From Candidatus Parabeggiatoa sp. nov. 2 (lineage in GTDB: Bacteria; Pseudomonadota; Gammaproteobacteria; Beggiatoales; Beggiatoaceae): DNA of 32,044 nt. Below, one piece after another: positions 15,765 to 23,736 of the stretch. Position 1 is the stretch's first letter; every line of letters begins with the position of its first letter. The notes under the pieces are model-generated. The model ran no database searches, was not told the DNA's origin, and was given only the letters and a program-made list of their open reading frames with translations. The position numbers were made by a program, and so were the translations under genes. The DNA lies in assembly GCA_002085445.1 (NCBI GenBank), contig NBMI01000136.1, positions 1-32,044 on the forward strand. Direction: 5' to 3'.

Positions 15765-15880
15765 AAGTCATAGCCATCTACTCAACACAAGGTTTTGAAA
15801 GCTTTGGCAGTAAAGACACTGAAGTTGTTGACAATACGCTAAATATTCGTATCTCAACACAACCCATTTGGGGCCAATAA
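15765..15880 (+). pseudogene. Uma2-family 3' fragment
   Basis: 116 bp that align without gaps to the last 116 bp of the Uma2 gene at 19793-20290, with about 14 differences, encoding VIAIYSTQGFESFGSKDTEV and ending ISTQPIWGQ then stop. The catalytic part is absent. The junction with a CAACCC repeat at 15764 suggests the repeat cut off the rest. No start codon or ribosome-binding site; not expected to be functional. Confidence 0.75.
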
Positions 15881-15896
15881 AAATATCAAAGTACTG

Positions 15897-16073
15897 ACTA
15901 CCTATCAGTTTGTCAAAACGAGGATAAACGGCGTGTGCGTTCCTTCGTTCCAGGTGTACTTGCACGATGGCGTTCCTTCGTTCCAAGCATACTTGCACAA
16001 AGGTGGGCGATTTTCGCTATGACTACTTTATCCTTAATATTCAATGAGTTATAAAAAACTGATAGGTGGTAAG
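15897..16073. mobile_element. MITE-like element related to the one at 5251
   Basis: Left end ACCTATCAGTTT (15900-15911) and right end AAACTGATAGGTGGTAA (16057-16073) match the termini of the element at 5251-5401. The interior differs: it carries two copies of GCGTTCCTTCGTTCCA and AGTGTACTTGCAC-like modules. 16074-16304 has no gene, only the palindrome CCAAACTAAAGTTTGG twice near 16240-16283. Confidence 0.65.
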
Positions 16074-16969
16074 AGGAACATTCAAAAAAAGTTGGGAACG
16101 AGCGTAACTAATTGATTTATACTGCACACCTGTATAAGTTGCGTTTTTTGAAAACACACCCCCGGCCCTAATGGCACTTAAGCATTAGGAGTCGGCCTGT
16201 TTTAACTTGGCGGGCTGACCGATCGTTTGGATTCCGGCCGCCCAAACTAAAGTTTGGACGACTGCCAAACTAAAGTTTGGACTCCTGCTAAACTACAATC
16301 AGCTATGACTTTTGAAGAACTCAACTTGACTCAAAATCCGTTTGAGTTGATTAGTCCTTCGCTGGCATTTCAAAGCGAAGCACCAGTATTTTGGGCTGGC
16401 ATGAAAACCCAAAAGAAACAACTCGAAAACACTTATCTCAACGCCGCTAGGCATCGTAATTTAATACTCAATTGGGGGCCTTTTGGTGCGGGTAAAACTC
16501 ATGCGGCCTTCTATTTAAAAAATCAACCGATTCTCAAACCGAATGTTGAGTTGATAACGGTTTATGTTAGAACCCCGCTGGAAAATGGTGATGCGATTCA
16601 GCAACTTATCGAAAATATCATAGACGATCTGTCTTTCACCAAACTCAAAGAAATTATCAAGGCTCGCATTGCTGAACTCGGCGAATCTCAATTGTTTAAT
16701 CTCATTAGTGCTTCTATCAAAAGTGAGGCGTATGCGTTAGCTATCATGAAGTTAGGTCATTCAGAACTGAAACTGGACGATTTCATGTATCGATATATCT
16801 ATGGCAATGTCACTCGAACTGAATTAAAAAAATTCCAGTTGCCTCGTGCTTTAAACACCGAAGCCGACTACTTGAAGTTTTTGGCCGGACTGATTGCCAG
16901 TTTCACAGCGGGAAAGACATTGACGAGAGTGGTTTTGTGGATAGATGAACTGGAAAATTTGCTGTACTA

Positions 16970-17981
16970 TAGTAACATTCCTACATTTTTATACCATTAT
17001 TGTTAATTAGAGATTGGAAAATAAAATCTCTAGTTTCTTATGACGAAATCGCTTAATATAACTTTTTAATGAAGCCCAAGTATGTTCAATTGGATTTAAT
17101 TCTGGCGAATATGGTGGTAAAAACAATAATTGACATCCTGCTTTTTCTCTCAAAGATTGAGTTTCAGTTGATTTGTGGTATCGAGCGTTATCCATTAGAA
17201 TTATTTGTCCAGGTTTTAACACTGGTAATAACAATTCTTCTAAATAAATGTTGAACAAGCAAGTATCCATAGTTCCTTCCATCTTGAAATGGAGCTATAA
17301 CAGTAACGTCGGCAAAAGTTTCGCTTCGCTGTACTTTTGCCGACGTTGTTCATTGAGTGCTGCAATGAGATTTAGGTTTTTCTCACGTTTCCCCTTACGA
17401 CACCCAAACACTTTTTCCCCTTTTGGTGACCAACAAAAATATCGGATTATACTAGGCTTAATGCCACTTTCATCAATAGAGACACATTGTTCTTCATCTA
17501 GACCTACATCGGGCTTTGCACGTGGGATTGCCCCTACATCGGGCTTTGCACGTGGGATTGCCCCTACAGACGTCGTCGTAATGAAAGGTTTTTTTTTTAT
17601 GAGTTATTCCAAGTTTAGCCAATGCTTTACTAATGGCTGATTGTGTTACTCCAAATGTTTGGGCATGTTCATATTGAAACCAATCTGGGTGTTCTAATAC
17701 TTGTTGACGTAGTTTTGACAAAGGGCAACCACAAGGGATTGCCCCTACTTTGGTTGTTTTCCACAAATGGGTTTTGGAGATAACTCTTCCGTTTCATTGA
17801 AGATTTTTACCCCATTTTTGACAGTATTGTAATGAACATTAAATATTTTGCGTGGCACATCTCATGCTATTGTTTTCTTCAATCACAAAATCTACTGCAC
17901 GCTTTCTTAAATCTATACTATAACTCATGTCTTTTACTCCGTTACTGATTTTTAGGGTATATTTTTACAGGAATGTTACTA
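16970..17981 (-). mobile_element. IS630-family insertion sequence, decayed
   Basis: 1012 bp. Ends TAGTAACATTCC and GGAATGTTACTA form 12-bp perfect inverted termini; similarity continues weakly inward (TTTTTATACC versus its counterpart). It is flanked by TA at 16968-16969 and 17982-17983, the duplicated target dinucleotide expected of IS630/Tc1-mariner. One minus-strand transposase gene, broken. Carries insertions of at least three local repeat types, so it landed before they stopped moving. Confidence 0.9.
17007..17928 (-). pseudogene. IS630-family DDE transposase, multiply disrupted
   Basis: Starts MSYSIDLRKRAVDFVIEE at 17928. The N-terminal HTH continues in other frames (FNVHYNTVKNGVKIFNE; LRQQVLEHPDWFQYEHAQTF; GVTQSAISKALAKLGITHKK). 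The catalytic DDE triad is visible as CVSIDESGI, LMDNARYHKS and NPIEHTWASLK, but in different frames. Disruptions: frameshift near 17860; a GGGATTGCCCCTAC-type repeat at ~17722-17750; a doubled CGGGCTTTGCACGTGGGATT repeat at ~17505-17570; a 39-bp palindrome at 17307-17345; and a further indel before EGTMDT. Ends at 17007. Inactive. Confidence 0.85.
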
Positions 17982-18401
17982 TACACCTCTCGGCAATTCA
18001 AAAGATTGACGCAAGGCGTAAAAACGCTGGTTGATAGCTATGACAACTTGTTGGTTTTTCTGAATTACACCTTAAGTGATGGTGACGAAGAAAGGCTAAG
18101 AATCTTAATTGGGGATATCATAATGGATCGGATCAGTCACAAAATCTGCTTTACTGATCTGTCTTTAGAGAAAGGTTTAGAATACTGCCATGATTTGATA
18201 ACCCATTATCAACTTGACAAATCAAAGGGTTATTTTCCTTTCGAGGAGGACTCGTTAAAAGCCCTGTTAAATTCATTACATACCCGCAGTTTAACGCCTT
18301 ACGAGATCAACAAAAAATGTTCTGATATTCTCTATTATTCGTTAGAGAATCAAGTCAATCAAATCACTCAAGAACAGGTGGTTAAATGGCTCAATACCTG
18401 A

Positions 18402-18520
18402 AGTGTCAGGAGTCCAAACTTTAGTTTGGTAGGAGTCCAAACTTTAGTTTGGCAGGAGTCTGGGGTGTTAAATAGGAGCCAATTTATTGGTTTATTTTTT
18501 GCACGTTTTTGGAGTATCTG
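18402..18520. repeat. CCAAACTTTAGTTTGG repeats
   Basis: GGAGTCCAAACTTTAGTTTG occurs twice in tandem at about 18410-18452, directly after the ATPase stop. The same palindrome is at about 380 and 16240-16283; a sibling with CCAAGATTTATCTTGG lies at 1857-1910 and 20310-20356. The rest up to 18520 grades into the left arm of the following inverted repeat. Confidence 0.75.
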
Positions 18521-18543
18521 GTTTGGGGGCCATAAACGACTTA

Positions 18544-18582
18544 CGTCGGCAAAAGTTTCGCGGAGCGAAACTTTTGCCGACG
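18544..18582. repeat. 39-bp palindrome (CGTCGGCAAAAG family)
   Basis: CGTCGGCAAAAGTTTCGC followed by its complement, a near-perfect palindrome. Other copies lie at 17307-17345 (inside the IS630 transposase) and 26065-26099 (upstream of pgk), with a decayed half near 24065. Here it interrupts the left arm of the inverted repeat, so it arrived after that arm. Confidence 0.85.
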
Positions 18583-18699
18583 TGGATGCTTTCAAATTAG
18601 GTTATGGCCCTCTGTCGCGCTTCATTGTTATACTTTTTGTAGGTGTTTTGTTGCTTAACTTAATGGCATTGGTACGCATAAGTAACCTTATGCCCAAAA

Positions 18700-18891
18700 C
18701 GCCCTCTGCGTCTTTGCTCCCAGTCAAGTTGGTAGACGACATTATCACGCGCTCACAAATTGCTCTCACTTGCCCAAAATATCAACCAAGGTGCCAGTGC
18801 CGAAAATGGCCGTGCTTACTTGAATAATGGACTGGATAAACTTGAAGGCGCGAGGAATGGTTTTGTGCGGCGGGTTGAATTGGGCCAATAA
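18700..18891 (+). pseudogene. Unidentified gene 3' remnant
   Basis: Two frames give LLPVKLVDDIITRSQIALT, then, after a frameshift, LAQNINQGASAENGRAYLNN and GLDKLEGARNGFVRRVELGQ to a stop at 18889-18891. The smooth helical, protein-like composition and clean continuation across one frameshift suggest the decayed end of a real gene. I cannot name the family. No 5' part is present; the inverted-repeat arm lies immediately upstream. Confidence 0.4.
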
Positions 18892-18952
18892 AGGCCCATA
18901 AACATACCCTCTAAATCACCTCTCTCGATGTGACTGACAAGATTTTATTGAT

Positions 18953-19216
18953 ATGAACTATGAATGGGATAACAGTCAGGCCATTTATAATCTGCACAAG
19001 CATGGCAGACGATTTTCTGAGACGGTTGCAGTTTTTGAAGACGAAATGGCATTGAGTCGAGAAGCGCTTGATGCGATAGAAGAACAACGTTTTGTTGCTA
19101 CCCCAAGAGATTATCTTGAACGAATTCTAACAGTCATCTATAGTTATCGCTATGAAACGATTCGCCTGATTTCGGCAGCAACTGGCAAGGAAAAGAAAGC
19201 TTATGAACAACACTGA
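18953..19216 (+). CDS. BrnT-family toxin (DUF497)
   Basis: 87 aa, the normal family length. MNYEWDNSQAIYNLHKHGRR matches the BrnT opening (EWD...NL.KHG.F), then FSETVAVFED, EEQRFVATPRD and the closing TIRLISAATGKEKKAYEQH. BrnT is a RelE-like ribonuclease toxin that inhibits translation and is neutralised by BrnA; the pair usually autoregulates. Relatives have an Arg soon after the ISA motif; here it reads ISAATGKEKK, so two or three residues may be missing and activity may be reduced. No good ribosome-binding site upstream. The antitoxin ATG at 19203 overlaps the toxin's end by 14 nt, the usual arrangement. Confidence 0.85.
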   Translation: MNYEWDNSQAIYNLHKHGRRFSETVAVFEDEMALSREALDAIEEQRFVATPRDYLERILTVIYSYRYETIRLISAATGKEKKAYEQH

Positions 19217-19515
19217 TTTTGAAATGACAGATGAATACGATATGAGCCAAGCTAAACGTGGCTGTTCCACCCGCTCCTAATCAAACACGTATGACTATCC
19301 GTGTTGATACCGAACTATTGGACTGGTTTAGGGAACAAGTGGATAGCGCCGGTGGTGGCAATTATCAAACAATAATTAACGAGGCTTTGCGAGAATATAT
19401 CCAACACCACCAAGAACCCATTCAAACCAGTCTATGTATCAATGCCATTAAGTTAAGCAATAAAACACCTACAAAAAGTATCAATAATGAAGCGCGATCG
19501 AGGGCCATAACTTAA
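19203..19515 (+). pseudogene. BrnA-family antitoxin, frameshifted
   Basis: From the ATG at 19203: MNNTDFEMTDEYDMSQAKRG, the normal BrnA start, but the frame then ends after CSTRS. The next frame continues AVPPAPNQTRMTIRVDTELL with the ribbon-helix-helix core and GGGNYQTIINEALREYI. Two bases are missing (or one extra) at about 19258, where CGTGGCTG should encode RG-AV. A GTG at 19258 could start an 85-residue product that keeps the DNA-binding RHH but loses the N-terminal toxin-facing part. The last ~25 residues come from the inverted-repeat arm starting at 19440, so the original C-terminus is also lost. Confidence 0.8.
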
Positions 19516-19792
19516 TTTGAAAGCATCCAAAGTAATTTATGGCCCTCAAACAAATCCAAATAACCCTAAAAAATTATGGAAATAACAGGAGCCCGCGTAT
19601 CACTACTCTGCCAACGGGGATAGATTAATATAAAAATGGGCAACGCCCCTGACTTTTTTCGATATTCATATAAAAATAGGCAACGTCCCTGGCTTTAATA
19701 ATACGCCTTATATATTAACCATTCATAAAAATAAAAGTTATGACCACGTTGAGTAGAAAGTGAGACTTGTCACAAGCGGCTAGGAGTCAATA

Positions 19793-20290
19793 ATGAGCGA
19801 ATTACTTGAATATAAACACGATAATGCCAACGATATGCCATCCATCAATCATAGCTACCTGCAAACTCAAATTGTGTTAGCATTAGCACAAAATAAAGGA
19901 TTTACGCCTTTTGTAGAATTGAGTCTTGATGCCAGTCAAATAGATTTAAGCCAATTTGGTCTAAAGGCTAAAGATGAACTCGTGCCAGACGTATGTCTCT
20001 ACAAAGGCATCCATAAGTTTAATCCGTTGGGTGATGCTTCCAAAAGAAAGGATATGCCTTTATTGGCAATTGAAGTTCTCTCGCCCACCCAAGGCACCGA
20101 TGAAATTTTGGCTAAATTTAAGGCCTATTTTGCACTTGGCATTCAATCGTGCTGGCTAATTATTCCCGCAACAGAAGTCATAGCCATCTACTCAACACAA
20201 GCTTTTGAAAGCTTTGGCAGTAAAGACACGGAAATTGTCGACAAGATGCTAGATATTCGTCTCTCAACACAACAAATTTGGGGCAGTTAG
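19793..20290 (+). CDS. Uma2-family (DUF820) putative restriction-type endonuclease
   Basis: 165 aa. Family motifs of the PD-(D/E)XK fold are visible: VPDVCLY, LLAIEVLSP followed by TQ, then KFKAYFALGIQSCWLI. The family is abundant in cyanobacteria and some sulfur bacteria; its true role is unsettled, though the fold is nuclease-like. Good ribosome-binding site AGGAG about 6 nt before the ATG. Slightly shorter than the ~190-residue family norm at the N-terminus. Its last 116 bp also exist as an isolated fragment at 15765-15880. Stand-alone gene between repeats; the palindrome CCAAGATTTATCTTGG occurs twice directly after its stop. Confidence 0.85.
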   Translation: MSELLEYKHDNANDMPSINHSYLQTQIVLALAQNKGFTPFVELSLDASQIDLSQFGLKAKDELVPDVCLYKGIHKFNPLGDASKRKDMPLLAIEVLSPTQGTDEILAKFKAYFALGIQSCWLIIPATEVIAIYSTQAFESFGSKDTEIVDKMLDIRLSTQQIWGS

Positions 20291-20309
20291 CAACAGATAA
20301 ATATTTTGA

Positions 20310-20465
20310 CAGGAGTCCAAGATTTATCTTGGACGTCCAAGATTTATCTTGGACGGATTTTTTCTAAAATACTAGGGTTGTTGCGAAATAAAAAGTTTAT
20401 AGAGTTTATAGAGTTTATAGAGTTTATGGCGTTTATGGCGTTTATGGCGTTTATGGAGTTTAGGG
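20310..20465. repeat. Palindrome pair and 9-bp minisatellite
   Basis: CCAAGATTTATCTTGG twice (20310-20356). Then about eight 9-bp units at 20393-20465: first AGTTTATAG three to four times, then CGTTTATGG three times, then one AGTTTATGG-like unit. It is non-coding; a minus-strand frame reads INA/INS repeats only. Confidence 0.8.
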
Positions 20466-20593
20466 CGCATTCCCATTTTCCGGGTATATCATATAACTCA
20501 TTGATTTTACGGGCGACCAACTTCATGATAGACACCGTGTCAGATTTCTCAGGGCTGAGAAATGACAAAGTCCCGTTTTTTGGGAATGCGTCC
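20463..20593. mobile_element. ~131-bp MITE with GCGCATTCCC termini (copy 1)
   Basis: Ends GGGCGCATTCCC and GGGAATGCGTCC are inverted. The interior has ACTCATTGATTTTACG, GACACCGTGTCAGATTTC and the palindrome TTTCTCAGGGCTGAGAAA. A second copy in opposite orientation is at 25833-25964. Non-coding. 20594-20808 holds AGAGTTTATGA-like leftovers and a relative of the 13526 repeat at about 20723-20770, no gene. Confidence 0.8.
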
Positions 20594-20808
20594 TGGAGTT
20601 TATGAGTTATAGAGTTTTATGGTTGTTTACTCTCAAACTCTATACTCAGCGTGGGAACAAATTTAACTTTTAAATTTCGGCTAAGGGGCCGGTAGAGCGA
20701 ACCGAAACGAAGTAGTTAAACCCACCCGCCGTTTGCCAATCCCTTGAGATGAGGGCCATTTCCTCGTCTCGTCATGATCAACTTCATCCTTGTTACATTT
20801 ATTATATT

Positions 20809-21285
20809 ATGGTTAATATATATTACATTGAAACAAGCATCCCAAGTTATTACTACGAAACTCGTACTGATATTCGAGTAAGAGCCATGCAAGAATGGAC
20901 CAAACAATGGTGGCATTTACCAAAACCTAATGGCATTATACAAACTGGCTTGCCAGCCATCATTGAACTACTTGATGCACCTCATCCTAAAAATGAAAAT
21001 TGCTTAGAACTCATAAAGGATGTCACCGTGTTAGAATATGTAGATGAAATTGACGACATTGTTACAACTTATATCAAACATAAAATCATGCCTAATGAAG
21101 CAATGGGAGATGCAGCACATCTTGCCTTAGCCTCATTTTATAAGTGTGATTTTCTGGTGACATGGAATTGTAAACATATTGCTAATGCCAATAAGTTTGA
21201 GCACATTGCTAGAATGAATAGTATGTTAGGGTTATTTAACCCTAAATTGGTTACGCCATTTCAACTCCTAGAAGAAGGAGAATAA
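20809..21285 (+). CDS. PIN-domain (VapC-like) toxin
   Basis: 158 aa. MVNIYYIETSIPSYYYETRT is the first PIN strand, with Glu in place of the usual Asp, as in a known subgroup beginning YIETSIPS. Other expected acidic positions are AIIELLD, MGDAAHLALA and FLVTWNCKHI, consistent with a Mg-dependent RNase active site. The start at 20809 was chosen because the PIN fold begins there; upstream in-frame sequence is repeat-derived and no clear ribosome-binding site is seen. Followed after 3 bp by a 60-residue protein, giving a toxin-first pair. Likely a toxin-antitoxin module; target RNA unknown. Confidence 0.8.
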   Translation: MVNIYYIETSIPSYYYETRTDIRVRAMQEWTKQWWHLPKPNGIIQTGLPAIIELLDAPHPKNENCLELIKDVTVLEYVDEIDDIVTTYIKHKIMPNEAMGDAAHLALASFYKCDFLVTWNCKHIANANKFEHIARMNSMLGLFNPKLVTPFQLLEEGE

Positions 21286-21288
21286 ATC

Positions 21289-21471
21289 ATGAATAAAGAC
21301 ATTGACGGGCTTGATTGGCTGAGAGAAATCAGAAGAAAAATTGCGGCGGATTGTCATTATGATCCGAAAATCATGGGGGATTATTACAGACGTATCCAAA
21401 AACAATACGAACATCGAATCGTAAAAAATCCTTATGATGATAGCCATAAAACGTTGGTTCAAAACAAATAA
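21289..21471 (+). CDS. Small putative antitoxin partner of PIN protein
   Basis: 60 aa (MNKDIDGLDWLREIRRKIAA ...). Mostly helical and charged, with no DNA-binding motif I can identify. GAAGGAG lies about 10 nt before the ATG, inside the toxin's last codons, so translation is probably coupled. Small proteins of this sort (start DGLxWL, then IRxxIAxxCxYD) sit beside YIETSIPS-type PIN genes, in my recollection of related genomes. Antitoxin role inferred from position and size. Confidence 0.65.
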   Translation: MNKDIDGLDWLREIRRKIAADCHYDPKIMGDYYRRIQKQYEHRIVKNPYDDSHKTLVQNK

Positions 21472-21500
21472 CCGCAAAGTTTTTCAATATCAGTCCAGTC

Positions 21501-21679
21501 GTTTGTAGTAGGCGATTTATCGCCTAGCCCGTTTGTAGTAGGCGATTTATCGCTTACTATTTAGCTAAGTAAAGCAAACGCCAAAGCAATAGGCAAACTA
21601 ATAAAACTCATCACATTACCCAACATGACAATAGCCGCGACTTTGTACCGTTTGTAGTAGGCAACTTATCGCTTACTAT
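21501..21679. repeat. REP hairpins and duplicated 3' end of the AEC transporter gene
   Basis: REP copies at about 21501-21526, 21533-21556 and 21649-21672. Between the last two lies 21549-21646, a 98-bp duplicate (one mismatch) of 21668-21765, the last codons of the transporter gene (LALAFALPS end). Copy spacing is 119 bp. The duplication unit is one gene-end fragment plus one REP hairpin. Confidence 0.85.
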
Positions 21680-22558
21680 TTAGCTAGGTAAAGCAAACGC
21701 CAAAGCAATAGGCAAACTAATAAAACTCATCACATTACCCAACATGACAATAGCCGCGACTTTGTGCGGCTCCTGTTGATATTGTTCAGCAATAATATAA
21801 TTCACGACAGCGGGCGGTAGCATCGCAAATATCAGCAGTCCTCCCGCCTGTATCGGTGTCAATGTAAACCAAGGACGTACCAATAAAAACATCAGTGCGC
21901 CCGACACTGGACGCACTAGCGCCCCCACTAAACCGATTTTCCAATGAGTCAAATCAATATCAGTTAGCCGCACGCCCAGCGATAATAACATCATCGGAAC
22001 GGCACAAGCCCCTAACATTTCAATCGGTGTGAGCAGTAATGTTGGCACCTCTACTCGTGTCACACTCACCACCAAACCTGCCAACGTTGCCTGAATGAGC
22101 GGCGTTTTCAACAGACTTAACCAAGCGGTATGTTGACTTACTATATAGATCCCCAAAGTAAAATTTAAGATGGCGGTAATCATTAAAAACAACACCGCCG
22201 CCGGCATGCCAATTTCTCCAAATGCAAACAATGCCACAGAAAGGCCCATATTACCGGCATTAACAAACATCATGGACGGAACAAACGTTTTCGCATTGAT
22301 GCCAAACAAACGGATTAGCGGCAACACAATAACACCAGAGCCAAGCAAGATGAGCGTTGCAGCCAGTGCCAACGGTTGGTAGTCCATAATATTAAAAGAC
22401 TCATCGGATAACACACTGAATAACAAAGCGGGGCTAAATACTTCCATAGTGAGACGGTTGACGGCCGTCATGTTCACCGGGCGTAAACGTGCATACAGAT
22501 AGCCCACCATGATTATGGCAAAAACGGGAAATAGAACGGTAAAAATACGAGTAATCAA
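21680..22558 (-). CDS. AEC-family (auxin efflux carrier type) permease
   Basis: 292 aa, about ten hydrophobic segments. Family features include FPVFAIIMVGYLYARL at the N-terminus, FVNAGNMGLSVALFAFGE after segment four and MLPPAVVNYIIAEQY near the end. AEC proteins are inner-membrane exporters or importers of organic anions; the substrate here is unknown. The start is uncertain: the best in-frame choice is TTG at 22558, directly after an in-frame TGA, with only minisatellite-like sequence upstream and no ribosome-binding site. The next ATG would remove most of the first membrane helix. The natural start may have been replaced by repeats. The 3' end is partially duplicated downstream. Confidence 0.85.
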   Translation of the reverse strand: MITRIFTVLFPVFAIIMVGYLYARLRPVNMTAVNRLTMEVFSPALLFSVLSDESFNIMDYQPLALAATLILLGSGVIVLPLIRLFGINAKTFVPSMMFVNAGNMGLSVALFAFGEIGMPAAVLFLMITAILNFTLGIYIVSQHTAWLSLLKTPLIQATLAGLVVSVTRVEVPTLLLTPIEMLGACAVPMMLLSLGVRLTDIDLTHWKIGLVGALVRPVSGALMFLLVRPWFTLTPIQAGGLLIFAMLPPAVVNYIIAEQYQQEPHKVAAIVMLGNVMSFISLPIALAFALPS

Positions 22559-23736
22559 AATTGGTCATTGGTAATCAGTACAATAGTGATCGGAACCATT
22601 TTTTCTGTAATATTAAAAGAAATCTTTTGAAAAAATCGGATTTCTAACACCCAATCATTATTGTAATCAGTAATAGTTTGATGTTTCGGGAATAAAAGTT
22701 CAAAATTCCAGAAACGCCTCTCAAAGCGAAGGGAATTCGTCCAGAATTGCGGAAACAACCGGCAATTGGCAATTGGCAATTGGTAATTTGTAATTTGTAT
22801 TTTGTATTTTCTTGTTATTCTTTCCCCTTTCCTGATTGAGTCATGCGCTCCCGGCCCATTATGCTACATTAAGATTATTTTATAGTTGCAAAATTAGCAA
22901 GAAAAATCGATATCCTGCTTTAAGCGGGCTGATTGACTGTCAGTTGCAAGCAACCTATCTCTCGACACACAGAACTGTGCCGTTCTGGGTGGCCAAGACA
23001 CTACGAATATCGGGCTCGATGGCAAAAGTTGATGATTGGGAAAAACCAACCACTCTATGGAAACGTTCCACGCGAGAGGAACTCAATCACAAAAAAAATA
23101 ATGATATTTTATAAAATGTCAAGCTTTTTTTTAAGCAGATATTCTTCTATAAATCTCTATATTTGTCTCTAAAATGAATAATGTTTTATGATACCTTGCA
23201 ACTCTCATAACTCACGGATACTGTGAATGCTTGCATACACATAGCCGTTTAACCCATAGTTGTTCAGATAAATCTGTTGGGAGTTCAAAACCTCCGAGTC
23301 AGGCATACTCAGAGGTTTGCTATACTTAATACCGTTACAAAAAAAACGCAAACTTACGTTCTTCGCTACGCGACTGAACGAGATATAATTGTGTGAATTG
23401 TGAGTTATCAGTCATTTTCACGGTTTTGGACTACGCTTCATATAGCGGTGCCGAGTATATACTAAGCACCGTCATAAACTGAGCTTTATTGTCATTTCAA
23501 CTTAGTGAGAAACCTTAAACTGACAAAAGCGCAAATTGCCAAGTATAGCCCCTTCGGTAAGTATTAATAAAGCCAGTGTACCTACCTGGCAAGCCCCTTC
23601 GGTAAGACATTAATAAAGCCAGTGTACCTACCTGGAGACAAAAGCGCAAATTGTGACGGTGCCAAGTATAGTTTTAGTTTAGTCCTAGTATTTTTCTGAA
23701 GAACTATATACCAAAAAAGAAGTAGGAAATAACACT
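22559..23736. other. Long non-coding stretch with small repeats
   Basis: No gene is supported. Contents: one AAATCGGATTTCT-type hairpin (about 22617-22648); a CAATTGG/TAATTTG minisatellite (22757-22810); a hairpin AACCTC-GAGT/ACTC-GAGGTT at 23289-23316; an inverted TTTATTGTCATTTC / TGACAAAAGCGC pair at about 23487-23533, with a relative at 25226-25302; and a 44-bp direct repeat (23547-23589 and 23592-23635) starting AGCCCCTTCGGTAAG and flanked on both sides by GACAAAAGCGCAAATTG. The reading frames at 22836-23172 lack ribosome-binding sites and recognisable domains. Confidence 0.6.

Larger units (their letters stand above)
16305..18401 (+). pseudogene. P-loop ATPase (AAA/Orc1-like), split by IS630 insertion
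   Basis: Two parts, 16305-16969 and 17984-18401, join exactly in frame when the IS and one TA are removed, giving 360 aa. Walker A GPFGAGKT is at residues 58-65 and Walker B VVLWIDELE at ~209-217. The IS sits about seven codons after Walker B (LLYY, then TSRQFKRLTQG). The arrangement resembles Orc1/Cdc6-like and other AAA ATPases (NPFELI start, ~50 residues before Walker A), but no specific family is claimed and the C-terminal 140 residues are not recognised. The start at 16305 is chosen because the earlier in-frame ATG at 16254 would translate a palindromic repeat. The second half (17973 start) has no ribosome-binding site of its own and lacks the ATPase core, so both pieces are likely inactive. 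Confidence 0.85.
18521..19545. mobile_element. Toxin-antitoxin cassette between long inverted repeats
   Basis: The core arms 18584-18671 and 19440-19528 are inverted copies, with about five mismatches and one gap over 89 bp, running from GGATGCTTTCAAATTA to AACTTAATGGCATTG. Homology extends outward to GTTTGGGGGCCATAAA (18521) and its partner near 19545; the left arm is interrupted there by a 39-bp palindrome at 18544-18582. The outer part matches the dispersed GGGCCATA repeat, and the inner end matches the MITE terminus at 6713. The ~770 bp between the arms holds a gene remnant, brnT-like and brnA-like genes. No transposase. Could be a composite of two MITEs in inverted orientation. Direct target duplications were not found. 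Confidence 0.75.

Noticed and set aside
17973-18401. Separate 142-aa gene after the IS
   Set aside because: It joins the upstream ATPase exactly in frame after removal of the IS and one TA, and its ATG lies in the IS terminus without a ribosome-binding site.
20344-20568. Minus-strand frame with INAINAINSINS repeats
   Set aside because: Translation of the 9-bp minisatellite; no start signals.
22836-23172. Two overlapping plus-strand frames of 79-92 aa
   Set aside because: No ribosome-binding site, no leader or domain, low-complexity AT-rich end; not supported as genes.
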